A DNA stretch of 64,000 bases, from contig NZ_JASVVV010000005.1 of NCBI RefSeq assembly GCF_030287405.1, forward strand, positions 152,677-216,676. The letters run 5' to 3'. Shown here one piece after another: positions 25,988 to 34,995 of this stretch. Both the position numbers and the translations under genes were made by a program. Source of the DNA: Halalkalicoccus sp. NIPERK01. Its GTDB lineage: Archaea; Halobacteriota; Halobacteria; Halobacteriales; Halalkalicoccaceae. How positions within the stretch are numbered: position 1 is the stretch's first letter; the number at the start of each line of letters is the position of its first letter. Under the pieces are notes generated by a model. It was not told the DNA's origin. It did no database searches and saw only the letters and a list, made by a program, of their open reading frames with translations.

Positions 25988-27145
25988 ATGCACGGAGCGA
26001 CGGGTTCGTGGAGTGCCACCACGCCCGAACTCTTCGAACGAATTAGGCATGCTATCGAGGACGATTCTTCGCTTGCAGTTGCGACCGTGGTCGATGTCGA
26101 GGGGGCAGCCTATCGACGACCGGGAGCGAAAATGGTTATCGAACCCGATGGAACGTCATATGGCGGTATTACCGCTGGTTGTCTCCAGGACCCGCTACGA
26201 ACGGTCGCAAGCGAAGTTCTCGAATCGGGACGCCCGACCGTTGTCACGTATGACCTCACGAATAACGACGGCTGGGGGCTTGGTCTCGGCTGTAATGGGG
26301 TTATCGATGTCCTCATCGAACCGGTTGATGATTCCTGGCAGCAAGCGGTTGATGCCTACGCGAACCGCCGAGCGTGTAGCCTCATAACAGTCGTCGAAAG
26401 CAATGATCCATCGATCCCGGTCGGGGCACGGACTAGCATTGGAGAATTTCAATCAGCGTATACTGACCATGTACACAGCCGTGTTTCACTGCCCGACTCG
26501 GTCGTCAGTGATATCGAGGATCATGCGCGAGCGTGCGCAGTTGATGGAAGAATCGACCGAATACATGTTTCGACCGAATCAGGAGAGATCATGCTCGTTA
26601 TTGACGGCGTAGAGCCCCCACAGCAGCTAGTCATATTCGGGAGTCAGCCGGATGCCCAAGCGGTTGCGCGCCTCGCAACGCAAGTTGGTCTTCGGGCCAC
26701 GGTCGCCTCAGCCCGTGGCGGGCGAGCGAATAAGGAAGCGTTCCCTGCAGCAGAACGCGTTCTGGCGATCCATCCGACTGATCTCTCCGAGGCCGGGCTT
26801 GACGAACGAACAGCCGTTGTCATTATGTCTCATAACTTCATCGACGATAGACTCGCTCTCGAAGCGGCCCTCGAGACGAAAGTGCCGTATATCGGGCTAA
26901 TGGGGCCACGAAAACGATTCGAGGAGCTCGAATCGGCGCTGCAGGACGATGGAACCACACTGTCCGACCACGATCGAAACCGTATCGCGGCTCCGGTCGG
27001 TCTCGACCTAGGCGGCGGTGAACCGATGGAGATCGCACTGAGTATCGTATCGGAGGTCGTCGCGGTCGGGCACGGTCACACCGGTGGGTGCCTCACAGAC
27101 CGGATCGATCCGATTCACGACCGCCAGCTCGCCTCGCCGGACTGA
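25988..27145 (+). CDS. xdhC: XdhC/CoxI-family maturation factor
   Basis: 385 residues. The N-terminal XdhC_CoxI domain has LAVATVVDVEGAAYRRPGAK, GGITAGCLQDPLR and NNDGWGLGLGCNGVIDVLIEP. The C-terminal Rossmann domain has LVIFGSQPDAQAVARLA and YIGLMGPRKRF. XdhC binds the sulfurated molybdenum cofactor and delivers it to xanthine dehydrogenase. It is divergent from the dehydrogenase genes over a shared promoter. Its stop is followed within 3 bp by a fragment of an integrase gene, so its 3' end marks the right edge of the purine block. The last few residues may have been altered by that junction. Confidence 0.92.
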   Translation: MHGATGSWSATTPELFERIRHAIEDDSSLAVATVVDVEGAAYRRPGAKMVIEPDGTSYGGITAGCLQDPLRTVASEVLESGRPTVVTYDLTNNDGWGLGLGCNGVIDVLIEPVDDSWQQAVDAYANRRACSLITVVESNDPSIPVGARTSIGEFQSAYTDHVHSRVSLPDSVVSDIEDHARACAVDGRIDRIHVSTESGEIMLVIDGVEPPQQLVIFGSQPDAQAVARLATQVGLRATVASARGGRANKEAFPAAERVLAIHPTDLSEAGLDERTAVVIMSHNFIDDRLALEAALETKVPYIGLMGPRKRFEELESALQDDGTTLSDHDRNRIAAPVGLDLGGGEPMEIALSIVSEVVAVGHGHTGGCLTDRIDPIHDRQLASPD

Positions 27146-27148
27146 GGC

Positions 27149-27273
27149 AGCCGAGGTCTTTCGCTCCGAACACGACGGCCGCACCGGTCGTCAAGGCATT
27201 CGCTGGCGCGACGTCGATCTTGACGAACAGACGGCCCCCGTGCGCGGAAAGAACCAGCAACGCCAACCCGCGT
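27149..27273 (+). pseudogene. Integrase fragment, homologous to the 7.6-8.8 kb recombinase
   Basis: About 42 codons (AAEVFRSEHDGRTGRQGIRW, then RDVDLDEQT...KNQQRQPA) align with the catalytic-domain core of the intact recombinase near 8147-8271, with most bases the same. The rest of the gene is missing on both sides. It abuts the xdhC stop. Confidence 0.85.
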
Positions 27274-27324
27274 GATACGCATACATACGAATTAATAACC
27301 TGCATGAACCGCATCAGCAGCTAG

Positions 27325-27422
27325 TGTTCATTGTATTCATCTATCGATCGTGTTCATTAAGTATGTTCATAGAATACATCCATTATAGTTGTTCAGTGAT
27401 GGTGTTCATCGATGATGTTCAC
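27325..27422. repeat. 13-bp-phased TGTTCAT array upstream of right parA
   Basis: Heptamers start every 13 bp at 27325, 27338, 27351, 27364, 27377, 27390, 27403 and 27416: TGTTCAT, CATCTAT, TGTTCAT, TGTTCAT, CATCCAT, TGTTCAG, TGTTCAT, TGTTCAC. Six keep TGTTCA and two keep only the YRTYYAT pattern. A reverse copy ATGAACA lies at 27486-27492, 4 bp before the parA start. The array is the likely binding site for the partner protein or ParA. Confidence 0.85.
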
Positions 27423-27496
27423 TACAACACAGAAATGTTTTCATTCCTTAGTTTGTCTGACGAACATTCATAAAGATCCAAAGTCATGAACAAGGT

Positions 27497-28372
27497 ATGT
27501 TGGCGTATTCAACGTACAGCGAGGCTGGTGGAGTCGGGAAGACCACGACAGCCGCCAATCTCGCTGTTGCTCACGCGCGAGCGGGCCTCAAACCGCTTGT
27601 CGTTCCGCTTGACCCGCAAGACGGCGATCTCTCGCGTCTCTTTGGCGTTGATGACCAACGAACGGAGCCCGTCGATAATCTCGTTCGACATATGATCCGC
27701 CGACCGAAAGGCGATCTGAACGATCTCATCCGTACTGTAGAAGGGGTCGACATCATACCGGAACACAACATGCTCTCGGATCTCGCAGAGTACCTTCAGC
27801 GAGAAAAAGAGCAATCCGAAGCCATGGGAGAAGCGTTCGGAATGCACGCACAACTCCTTCGCGTACTCAGAGAGGCAGGCGTTCCCGACAAATACGACGT
27901 CCTCATCTGTGACCCACCAGCAACGGAAGGCCCCCATCTCTACAACGCGATTCACGCCACTCGATCACTTGTCATTCCAGTCGAACCGAGTGCGAAGGGC
28001 AAAGCAGCCGTCCAAGGACTTGAATCACTTGTGGGAGGCCTCGAGGAGCAGCTCGGCGTTCAAGTCGGTGTACTAGCAGCAGTACCTATCGGATTCAAAG
28101 ATACACGTGATCAGCGAACAATTCTTGGCGAGATGGACTACCCGATCCCGGAGATCATCGGTGAACGTGCATCCTTGATGGAGGGATGCTGGATGCGACA
28201 ATGCTCGGCATTTAGGTACGTTCGAGAATTTCGCGACCGGCGTCGTGACTACGAGATCGAGACACTCGCTCAATTCGATCTCATAGCCCGACACTTGGAA
28301 TCGGAAGTCGGACTTGAGGCGCCGAATCCGCCCGAGCCAGGCGATATAGACCATCAGGTGGTGGTAGCATGA
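27497..28372 (+). CDS. ParA-family partition ATPase, right cassette
   Basis: 291 residues, closely similar to the left-cassette ParA: MLAYSTYSEAGGVGKTTTAA at the start (deviant Walker A), VPLDPQDGDLSRLFG, VDIIPEHNML, LICDPPATEGPHLYNAIHAT and EGCWMRQCSAFRYV. A TATA-like TTCATAAAG (27467-27475) sits 22 bp ahead, giving a leaderless transcript whose promoter is enclosed by the repeats. That implies autoregulation. The partner gene overlaps by 4 bp. Confidence 0.9.
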   Translation: MLAYSTYSEAGGVGKTTTAANLAVAHARAGLKPLVVPLDPQDGDLSRLFGVDDQRTEPVDNLVRHMIRRPKGDLNDLIRTVEGVDIIPEHNMLSDLAEYLQREKEQSEAMGEAFGMHAQLLRVLREAGVPDKYDVLICDPPATEGPHLYNAIHATRSLVIPVEPSAKGKAAVQGLESLVGGLEEQLGVQVGVLAAVPIGFKDTRDQRTILGEMDYPIPEIIGERASLMEGCWMRQCSAFRYVREFRDRRRDYEIETLAQFDLIARHLESEVGLEAPNPPEPGDIDHQVVVA

Positions 28373-28782
28373 CGGGCATGAAACAGGGAGCAGGAGAGAA
28401 TCCGTTCGCCGAGGATCCCGATCCGGACGCAGAAAGCGCTCCCTCGTCGACTGATAAACCACATGACGATATATCATATCCGAACGCTCCTGAAGAGGAG
28501 AAAGCAGACGATCCACAGCAGGTGGAATCGCAACCAATGCAAATCCCATACAAGTTTCGCCGAAGTAGCGTGCAAGATGGACGTGATCGTGTCCCGTTGT
28601 TTCTTCATGCTGAGACAAAAAGCGACGAACGGGATGCACTCCGGACACTCGAGAATCAGTTCGGCGATAACGTTTCGTTGACTGATCTCCGGGAAGCGCT
28701 CGTCATAGTCGGTCTCGATCATCTCGATGAGGTAGAAACACAGTTACAACAGTGGGGGTATGGAATAACGTTTGACGAGTAG
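28369..28782 (+). CDS. ParA-partner protein, right cassette
   Basis: 137 residues, homologous to the product at 8823. It shares the N-terminal MTGMKQGAGEN peptide, an acidic disordered-type linker (residues about 12-60) and a C-terminal domain with YKFRRSSVQD, PLFLHAE, LRTLENQFGD, DLREALVIVGL and QQWGYG. Unlike the left copy its linker is rich in Asp/Pro rather than Ser/Thr. The ATGA overlap with parA implies coupled translation. No family name is known to me. The site-binding partner of ParA is the best hypothesis. Confidence 0.75.
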   Translation: MTGMKQGAGENPFAEDPDPDAESAPSSTDKPHDDISYPNAPEEEKADDPQQVESQPMQIPYKFRRSSVQDGRDRVPLFLHAETKSDERDALRTLENQFGDNVSLTDLREALVIVGLDHLDEVETQLQQWGYGITFDE

Positions 28783-28809
28783 AGCGGTTCATATAGAGAG
28801 GGTAGTTCG

Positions 28810-29760
28810 TTATAGACAGGTCGTGAGTCGCATCGTCGGACCAGCATTGCCGGGGAAGTACTCCTCCGCGGCGTCACGGAGGGGCCTCTCATCCTCTGGA
28901 CGCGGGGTTTCGTCGAGGGTGGCGGGTGTCGTCTCCTGTTCGAGGTGGTGGTGGCGGCCAATCTTGAACCCCGGAACCTCGACCGTCGGGAGACCGTAGA
29001 ACGGTTCGCCGTCTAGCGTCACAGTGAAAACCGGGAAGCGTTCGGGGATGAAGTTCGGTGGTTCGTCAGGCGGTAACCAACCGAGTACCTGACGTTCAGG
29101 AGTCGCGTTCGCCTGAAGTTTCTCAACGAGTTCTTGGGCCCACGGACCGGCGCTGATGACGAGTCTGTCCGCCGTATACACGTCGTCCTCGCTCTCGACG
29201 CGAATGCCTGACGAGGTCGCGTCCCAGTCGCGGACCCACTCTCGAGCGTGTATCTCGCCACCGTTATTGAACGCCTTTTCGACGTGAGCGACGAGACACC
29301 GGTCGGACGCGAGAAAGCCGCCGTCGGGCTGGTACACGCCTTTGAATCCGTCCGGTAGCTGATACCCGGGAAATCGGGCCGAGAGTTCGTCGCTTCTCAG
29401 CACTTCGAACGGCAAATCGTGTTCTTCGCAGACCCCAATCGTACCGTTGAAATTCCTCTCGTCCGGTCGACCCGCCGTAACCGACCCGTGAAGGTGAAGC
29501 AACTTGCGTCCGTTCTCCTCCTGTAACGTTCTCCAGTTTTCGTAAGCTCGGTGAACAAGGGGTACATATTCCGGGTCCTCGAGATACGCCTTGCGAATGA
29601 TCCGAGTGACGCCGTGATTGAAACCGTTCTCGTGAGGAATGTCGAACTGTTCTAATCCGAGAACGTCGTGCCCGCGCTTTGATAAGTGATACGTTGCTGC
29701 ACTTCCCATACCACCGACGCCGATAATGATGACGTCGTAGTGATTAGCTGATCTCGTCAT
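28810..29760 (-). pseudogene. N-methyltryptophan/sarcosine oxidase-like FAD enzyme, 3'-truncated
   Basis: 317 codons of a monomeric sarcosine oxidase/N-methyl-L-tryptophan oxidase. The dinucleotide motif IIIGVGGMGSAATYHLSKRG is at the start, and GFNHGVTRIIRKAYLEDP and SAGPWAQELV follow. The frame ends at FPGNAGPTMRLTTCL. The family continues for about 55 residues, including the covalent-FAD cysteine neighbourhood and the C-terminal FAD-binding GxSGHGFK segment, which are absent. The break falls 27 bp past the stop of the right ParA-partner gene, so the ParA cassette replaced the 3' end. A folded active enzyme is unlikely. An alternative start exists at 29781. Confidence 0.8.
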
Positions 29761-29781
29761 TGAGCGAGTTTCGAACGGCAA

Positions 29782-30521
29782 CAGTATGTTGTAATATAAT
29801 GTAGTGAACCGGATCTTATTACTGGTTCCTAGTCACGATACTCGAACCGTATCGCCGCGGGGGTCGAGTACTGATGAAGCGACCGACCGGCATCGTTCGT
29901 TGCTTACCGGTTTTCCTCAGCGTGCGACCGCCCTCGCCGGAGAAGTATTTACTTATCCACGACATGTGGAACCACTTCAGCCACTACTCTATTTCATTTT
30001 GTCAATATATAATATAGGATACCATTGTATATAAGGGATCTATGATCGAAAAGTGGAGGGGTAACAGACATACGGTTGTAATAGAAAGTTGAAGTCGTCG
30101 CTTCGGAACACCGGACATGCCGCGGGCCGTCCGTTCGCGACTCGCAAATGCATTACTCGACCCGCCGTTAGAGTGGCGAAATCGACCACGTCTTTCGATG
30201 CTAAGTACCCGTTCCGTATAACGGCGTCCAATCGACGTTGGGAACGTTCCTCACACTATCGTTCGTCCATTGCGAACAGATCCTGGTTGCGACGATCGAT
30301 GTTCGAAATTCCCATCGACGGCCGGTCGCTAGTCGTCCTCGCCTCTCTATTCCCGAATCGTACGATATGATAGCTGTTTTCTGTTAGACAAATATGACGA
30401 CGACTCCGAGCTGATGTTCGAGTGTGACGAACGAACGTTCGAACGAAGTTTTCGAAAATCGTTCTGGCAGGGGTTATCGGTGCTGGTTAGCGACCGCTCG
30501 ACCAGCGTCCCTAGCCCGAAC
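29782..30521. other. Intergenic, 740 bp, no gene recognised
   Basis: Mixed composition with AT-rich tracts near 29790-29810 and 29990-30060. Short open frames show no recognisable family. It contains the inverted repeat at 30415-30433 and probably the promoter of the oxidase gene near 29790. Confidence 0.5.
30415..30433. promoter_or_regulatory. Inverted repeat TGTTCG-N7-CGAACG
   Basis: It has the same arms (one mismatch) and the same 7-bp spacer as the palindrome ahead of the IclR gene at 54539-54561. It lies about 90 bp beyond the 3' end of the dehydrogenase gene at 30522, so its target promoter is unclear. Confidence 0.4.
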
Positions 30522-31676
30522 TCACATCTCAATCAGGACCTTCCCGTCGACGCGTTCAGCGGCTTGTTCGATTGCGTTGTCCGCGTCCGAAAGACCGAAC
30601 GTCGAAGTAACTATCGGAAGGTTGTCGAGGTGGCCTGCGGCCATTAGACGAATCACTCGGGGGTACACTTGATGACCAGTATGACCCTCGGAGCCGTAGA
30701 GCTGTGCACTGTTTCCTTGGAGTTTCCGGAGTTCGACCTCGGGCGCCGTCGCCGCGTTACTGATGTGGACAACGTTCGCCCGCTCCGCGAGCGAGTCTTG
30801 AATCGCCGGATACGTCTGTGTCACCGCACCGGCTGTTTCGACGTGGACGTCAGCTCCCTCACCTCGAGTCAGTTCATTGACTACCTCTACCGGATCCGTA
30901 TCGATCGGGTTGTAAACGTGTTCAAAGCCGAGTTCGTTAGCGACGGCGCGTCGTCGATCCGATGGTTCGAATCCGATGACCTTGCCTGCGCCTGCAGCCC
31001 GCGAGACGTTCATGCCAGTTAGTCCGATCGGTCCGAGACCATGGTAGACGTGATAGTCGCCCGGGAGTATGCCATCGGCCCGTTGAAACAGGCCGTAGTA
31101 GGAAATGGTGCTCGGCTCGATCGTCGCTCCGGCTTTTAGAACCGTCTCTTCGTCGTCGTAGCTCTCCCATAACGGGTCGATGTTCCAGAGAATCTTTTCA
31201 GGAACAGCGACGTACTCGCTGAACGCGCCAGGGATGGTAAAGCCGACTTGTTCGAAGTTCTCGCAGTGACCATGAAAGCCCTGTCGGCACATCTGACATC
31301 GGCCACAGTAATCAGTCACTTCGGCCGTTACGAGATCGCCCTCGTCGAACAGGTCCGCGTCGGCGCCGGTCTCGACGACCTCCCCCGAGAACTCGTGTCC
31401 GGTAACGTTCGGAAAGCGCGTGTACGCCGAGTAATGCATGTAGCCGTCGTCGTCGGTCTCGATCATCGCGACGTCGCTCCCGCAGATGCCCGCGTACCGA
31501 ACCCGGACGAGCACTTCGTCGTCGTCCGGCGTCGGCCGCGATCGCTGCTCGACCGACATGGACGGGTCCTTCCAGACGGCGGCGCTGTTCATCGCTTTTC
31601 TCGTCTCCTGCTCCGACTCGGAGAGGTCGTAGTCGGATCGGGGACTCCAGTCGGCATCGAGTACGAGTGCCCGCAT
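30522..31676 (-). CDS. Zn-dependent dehydrogenase resembling scyllo-inosose 3-dehydrogenase
   Basis: 384 residues of the medium-chain dehydrogenase family. Catalytic zinc ligands are in YAGICGSDVAM and VTGHEFSGEV. Structural zinc cysteines are in DYCGRCQMCRQGFHGHC. The NAD fold has YHGLGPIGLTG. Two features recall Thermotoga scyllo-inosose 3-dehydrogenase as I remember it: the long N-terminal segment MRALVLDADWSPRSDY before the fold, and the late GSEGHTGHQVYPRVI stretch. A TATA element (31700-31709, minus) is 24 bp ahead of the ATG. It leads a minus-strand pair with the SDR gene upstream (42-bp gap). The role in cyclitol oxidation is inferred. Confidence 0.72.
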   Translation of the reverse strand: MRALVLDADWSPRSDYDLSESEQETRKAMNSAAVWKDPSMSVEQRSRPTPDDDEVLVRVRYAGICGSDVAMIETDDDGYMHYSAYTRFPNVTGHEFSGEVVETGADADLFDEGDLVTAEVTDYCGRCQMCRQGFHGHCENFEQVGFTIPGAFSEYVAVPEKILWNIDPLWESYDDEETVLKAGATIEPSTISYYGLFQRADGILPGDYHVYHGLGPIGLTGMNVSRAAGAGKVIGFEPSDRRRAVANELGFEHVYNPIDTDPVEVVNELTRGEGADVHVETAGAVTQTYPAIQDSLAERANVVHISNAATAPEVELRKLQGNSAQLYGSEGHTGHQVYPRVIRLMAAGHLDNLPIVTSTFGLSDADNAIEQAAERVDGKVLIEM

Positions 31677-31717
31677 GCGTACACCAAGCCGGCCCCCCGA
31701 TATAATTCTATGGGACC

Positions 31718-32545
31718 TCAGAAGACCTGCCAGCCGCCGTCGACGTACATCGTCTCGCCGGTCACGTACCCGGCCTGATCGCTCGCGAGAAAGAGGACTG
31801 CCGGCGCGACGTCCTCCGGGTAGCCGGGGCGATCCAATGGAATCGGTTTGACGAGATCGTCGGCCACAACCGCTTGTTCCTTCTTTTCGGCGCCGGCGCC
31901 GAACTCGGTCGCGATGTGTCCGGGCGCGACGGCGTTGACGCGGACGTCGTGTTCAGCGAACTCGAGCGCCGCCCCCCGCGTGATCATCCGAATGGCTCCC
32001 TTCGTCGAATCGTACGGCACCTGGTTTTTCTGGGCGTGTGTCGAACTGATGGAGGCCGTGTTGATGATCACCCCTCCCTCGCCACGGTCTTTCATGGCCT
32101 GGCCTGCGACCTGACACCCACAGAACACACCTTTCGAGTTGATGTCGTGAATGAACTCGAAGTCGTCGATCGAGACGTCGAGCATCTCCTCACGCACGAA
32201 CACACCCGCGTTGTTGACCATCACGTCGACGCCGGGGGACGACGTCCTCCGAGCAGTCGAGTTCTGTCCGTCGACACCGATCTCTTCGGCTCGCTCGACG
32301 ACGGCAGCCAACGCGTCGGGATCCGATACGTCCGTCTCGACGAACTCCGCGGTTCCTCCGTCGGCTTCGATCGCTTCGTGTGTGGGGGTTTGCGCATCGA
32401 CGTCCTTCGATGTCGCACGGATATCGGCGTTCAGCACCGTCGCGCCCGCCCGTCCGAACTCCAACGCGATCGCACGCCCGATCCCGGAACTGCCGCCAGT
32501 CACGATAACGGTCTCTCCCTCGAAATCGAACTTCGTCCGTCCCAT
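31718..32545 (-). CDS. Short-chain dehydrogenase/reductase
   Basis: 275 residues of the classical SDR family: TGGSSGIGRAIALEFGRAG for cofactor binding near residue 15, VMVNNAGVF, the catalytic Ser in INTASISS, and Tyr and Lys in VPYDSTKGAI, ending with the family's TGETMYVDGGWQVF. An insertion of about 15 residues (GQNSTARRTSSPGVD) before the NNAG strand is unusual. It oxidises or reduces a sugar or polyol hydroxyl; the substrate is unknown. It lies upstream of the Zn dehydrogenase on the same strand. A decayed piece of a second SDR is at 36741. Confidence 0.88.
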   Translation of the reverse strand: MGRTKFDFEGETVIVTGGSSGIGRAIALEFGRAGATVLNADIRATSKDVDAQTPTHEAIEADGGTAEFVETDVSDPDALAAVVERAEEIGVDGQNSTARRTSSPGVDVMVNNAGVFVREEMLDVSIDDFEFIHDINSKGVFCGCQVAGQAMKDRGEGGVIINTASISSTHAQKNQVPYDSTKGAIRMITRGAALEFAEHDVRVNAVAPGHIATEFGAGAEKKEQAVVADDLVKPIPLDRPGYPEDVAPAVLFLASDQAGYVTGETMYVDGGWQVF

Positions 32546-32724
32546 GTCCTCACGATGGTCTGGTCCACGGATAACACTAGTGGACCGACGCCGACGAATG
32601 CGTGGCCATCCGTCCCGTCGTAGCGCCGCTCGGGGATGATGGTAAGGCGATAGCGAAGAGTGGGTCGAACGGTCGATCCTCGGGCGGCCGGTTGACGTCG
32701 CTTTCCGTTGGGCGCTCACCGCGT

Positions 32725-33516
32725 TCAGCGGTCCGAGACCGGTGAGGAGGCGAGCGCGTTCTCGTACGTCTCGATGGCGCGCTCGGTGCTTTCCATCATT
32801 TGCGTGGTGTCTTTGCCCGCGATGAGGAAGTCGAAGCCGTCCCGAACAGTCGATTCGATGTCGTTCAGATCGACCGTGAGCGTTCCGACGGGGACCCCCG
32901 CTTCGTGTCCCGTCTCGATGACGTGTTCGACCGCGTCCCTGAACTCCTCGCGTTCCCACTCGGCGAACATGCCGAGCGTTCCCGAGAGGTCGGCGGGCCC
33001 GACGAACAAGGCGTCAATACCGTCGACGTTGGCGATCTCCGCTACGTTATCCAACCCGTCCTCGGTCTCGATCTGCGCGATCGTGAGGATCGATCCGTTC
33101 GCGGTGGTGACGTACTCCTCCATGTTTCGTCCGTAGCCCGTCGCGCGACTTCCCGCGATACCGCGGATCCCCTCCGGCGGATACCGAAGCGCATTGACGA
33201 GATCCCGGGCTTCCTTCGCCGAGCCGATCATGGGAACCATGATGCCGGCGACGCCGATGTCGATAACGCGTTTTATCCGAACCGGATCGTTCCACGGGAC
33301 CCGAACGACGGTGTCGGTCTCGCCCGGCGCGGCGTCGACCGCCCGCGCCATGTCCTCGACGGTCTCGAGATTGATCGTCGTATGCTCTATGTCGATGACG
33401 AGGAAGTCGAGGCCGAGGCGGGCATTGACCTCCGCGACCGTGGGATGCCCGATCGAGATCCACGTGCCGATCGGATGGGCTCCGGATTCGATGGCCTCTT
33501 TGGTTCGATCGGTCAT
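32725..33516 (-). CDS. HpcH/HpaI-family class II aldolase
   Basis: 263 residues, TIM-barrel aldolase that cleaves 2-keto-3-deoxy sugar acids or related hydroxy-ketoacids. Motifs are GTWISIGHPTVAEV, LVIDIEHTTI, RVPWNDP, MVPMIGSAKEA, the metal-binding Glu of IAQIETEDG and Asp of GPADLSGTLG. In the cluster it could take the product of the enolase-superfamily dehydratase that starts 247 bp away on the other strand, giving pyruvate and an aldehyde. The neighbouring dehydratase supports this but the actual substrate is not known. Confidence 0.88.
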   Translation of the reverse strand: MTDRTKEAIESGAHPIGTWISIGHPTVAEVNARLGLDFLVIDIEHTTINLETVEDMARAVDAAPGETDTVVRVPWNDPVRIKRVIDIGVAGIMVPMIGSAKEARDLVNALRYPPEGIRGIAGSRATGYGRNMEEYVTTANGSILTIAQIETEDGLDNVAEIANVDGIDALFVGPADLSGTLGMFAEWEREEFRDAVEHVIETGHEAGVPVGTLTVDLNDIESTVRDGFDFLIAGKDTTQMMESTERAIETYENALASSPVSDR

Positions 33517-33762
33517 CGGCTGTGTCCGCCTCCACGAGCGGGTTGATCGTAGGCGTGATCGGGAGCGATACGGATCGGCACTGAAAGTGGTCTATCTCGC
33601 ATGGCGTATGTCCTATCGATAGATCGGTACGAGATAATAACTTTGGGGGTGGCCGATCGCGCTCGAGCCGGTGCATCGTTCATCGGCCGTCTCGACGGAA
33701 GTCCTCGGACCGTTGAGCATAACATACAAGGCATTCTCGAAGAAACTCGGTTCACGGTATTC

Positions 33763-34995
33763 ATGTACGAGGACTTCGCGTCGAAGCTCGCCGCCACGAT
33801 GTGGGCGGATTTCGACGACAAACCCGACCGTACCGACGGCCACCCGGCCGAGATCACCGACCTATCGACGACCGTAATCGACGGGAACTTCCCGTGGACG
33901 ATCGTCACCGTCGAGACCGACGAGGGCGTGACGGGGATCGGGGAAGCGTATCCCTCGCCAGGCGTCCACGAGGTCATCTCCGACTACCTTCGACCCGTCC
34001 TCGTCGGGGAGAATCCGACCGACGTCGAGCGCCTCTACAACTTGATGCGCGCGAGTCTCTCGGGACGTGGTTCCCAACAGGGTATCGGGACGATCGCCAT
34101 CAGCGGCGTCGAGATCGCACTCTGGGACGCCGCCGGCAAACTCCTCCACCAGCCGATCTACCAGCTGCTCGGCGGCAAAATGCGGGAAGAAGTGATGGTG
34201 TACGCCGACTGCCACGCCGGTGAAGCGATGGTCGAATCCGCAGAGGAGGGCCAACAGGAGGAGACGTACCAGCCCGAGGCCTACGCGCGTGCCGCTCGTA
34301 TGGCGGTCGACGACGGCTTCGATCTCGTGAAGTTCGACCTCGACGTCCCGTCCGGACGGGAACTCAACCGGAAGTCGCGCCACTTCGACCCGCCGGAGAT
34401 CGAGCACAAGCGCCGCATCGTCGAGGCCGTGACCGAGGAGGTCGGAACCGACGCCGAGGTCGGCGTCGACCTTCACTGGAACTTCAACCCCGAGACGGCA
34501 GAACGGCTCTGTCGCGCCATCGAGCCGTACGATCTCGCGTACGTCGAGGACCCGCTCCCGCCGGAGAACGTCGACGCGCTGCGCGAACTGAAACGGCGCG
34601 TCGACGTGCCGTTGCTGACCGGCGAGAACTGCTACGGCCGACATGACTTCCGCGACCTGATCGGAAAACAGGCCGTCGACTTCCTCGCACCCGACGTTCC
34701 GAAGACCGGCGGGATCGCCGAGACGAAGAAGATCGCCGACATGGCCGAGGCCTACTATCAGACGCTCGTCCCCCACAACATCGGGAGTCCCGTCGCCACC
34801 GTCGCGACCGCACACGTCGGCGCGACGGTCCCGAACTTCTACGGCCTCGAGTACCACGCCCGGGAAGTCGGGTGGTGGGAGGACCTCGTCGTAGGTGACG
34901 ATCTGATTCAGGGCGGGACCATGGCTGTACCCGACGAACCCGGACTGGGCATCGAACTCGACTGGAACGTCGTCCGCGAACACGAGAAGTCGTAG
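33763..34995 (+). CDS. Enolase-superfamily sugar-acid dehydratase (galactonate-dehydratase type)
   Basis: 410 residues of the mandelate racemase/muconate lactonising group. Its active-site set is LVKFDLD, VGVDLHWNF, YVEDPLPPENV, TGENCYG and VPHNIGSP, the DLHWN and HN pattern of the D-galactonate/gluconate dehydratase group. It removes water from an aldonate to give a 2-keto-3-deoxy acid. ATG 33763 starts at the fold; the frame is open back to 33601. It is divergent from the aldolase. It bears a 35-residue insert with GEAMVESAEEGQQEE that may shape the active site. Confidence 0.85.
   Translation: MYEDFASKLAATMWADFDDKPDRTDGHPAEITDLSTTVIDGNFPWTIVTVETDEGVTGIGEAYPSPGVHEVISDYLRPVLVGENPTDVERLYNLMRASLSGRGSQQGIGTIAISGVEIALWDAAGKLLHQPIYQLLGGKMREEVMVYADCHAGEAMVESAEEGQQEETYQPEAYARAARMAVDDGFDLVKFDLDVPSGRELNRKSRHFDPPEIEHKRRIVEAVTEEVGTDAEVGVDLHWNFNPETAERLCRAIEPYDLAYVEDPLPPENVDALRELKRRVDVPLLTGENCYGRHDFRDLIGKQAVDFLAPDVPKTGGIAETKKIADMAEAYYQTLVPHNIGSPVATVATAHVGATVPNFYGLEYHAREVGWWEDLVVGDDLIQGGTMAVPDEPGLGIELDWNVVREHEKS

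Noticed and set aside
27325..27422. CRISPR or simple satellite reading of the TGTTCAT array
   Set aside because: The conserved part is only 7 bp at a 13-bp period, far too short for CRISPR, and the position ahead of parA argues for a binding-site array.
30040..30370. Small genes on either strand in the 29.8-30.5 kb gap
   Set aside because: Overlapping open frames of 60-95 codons with basic, non-haloarchaeal composition and no promoter.
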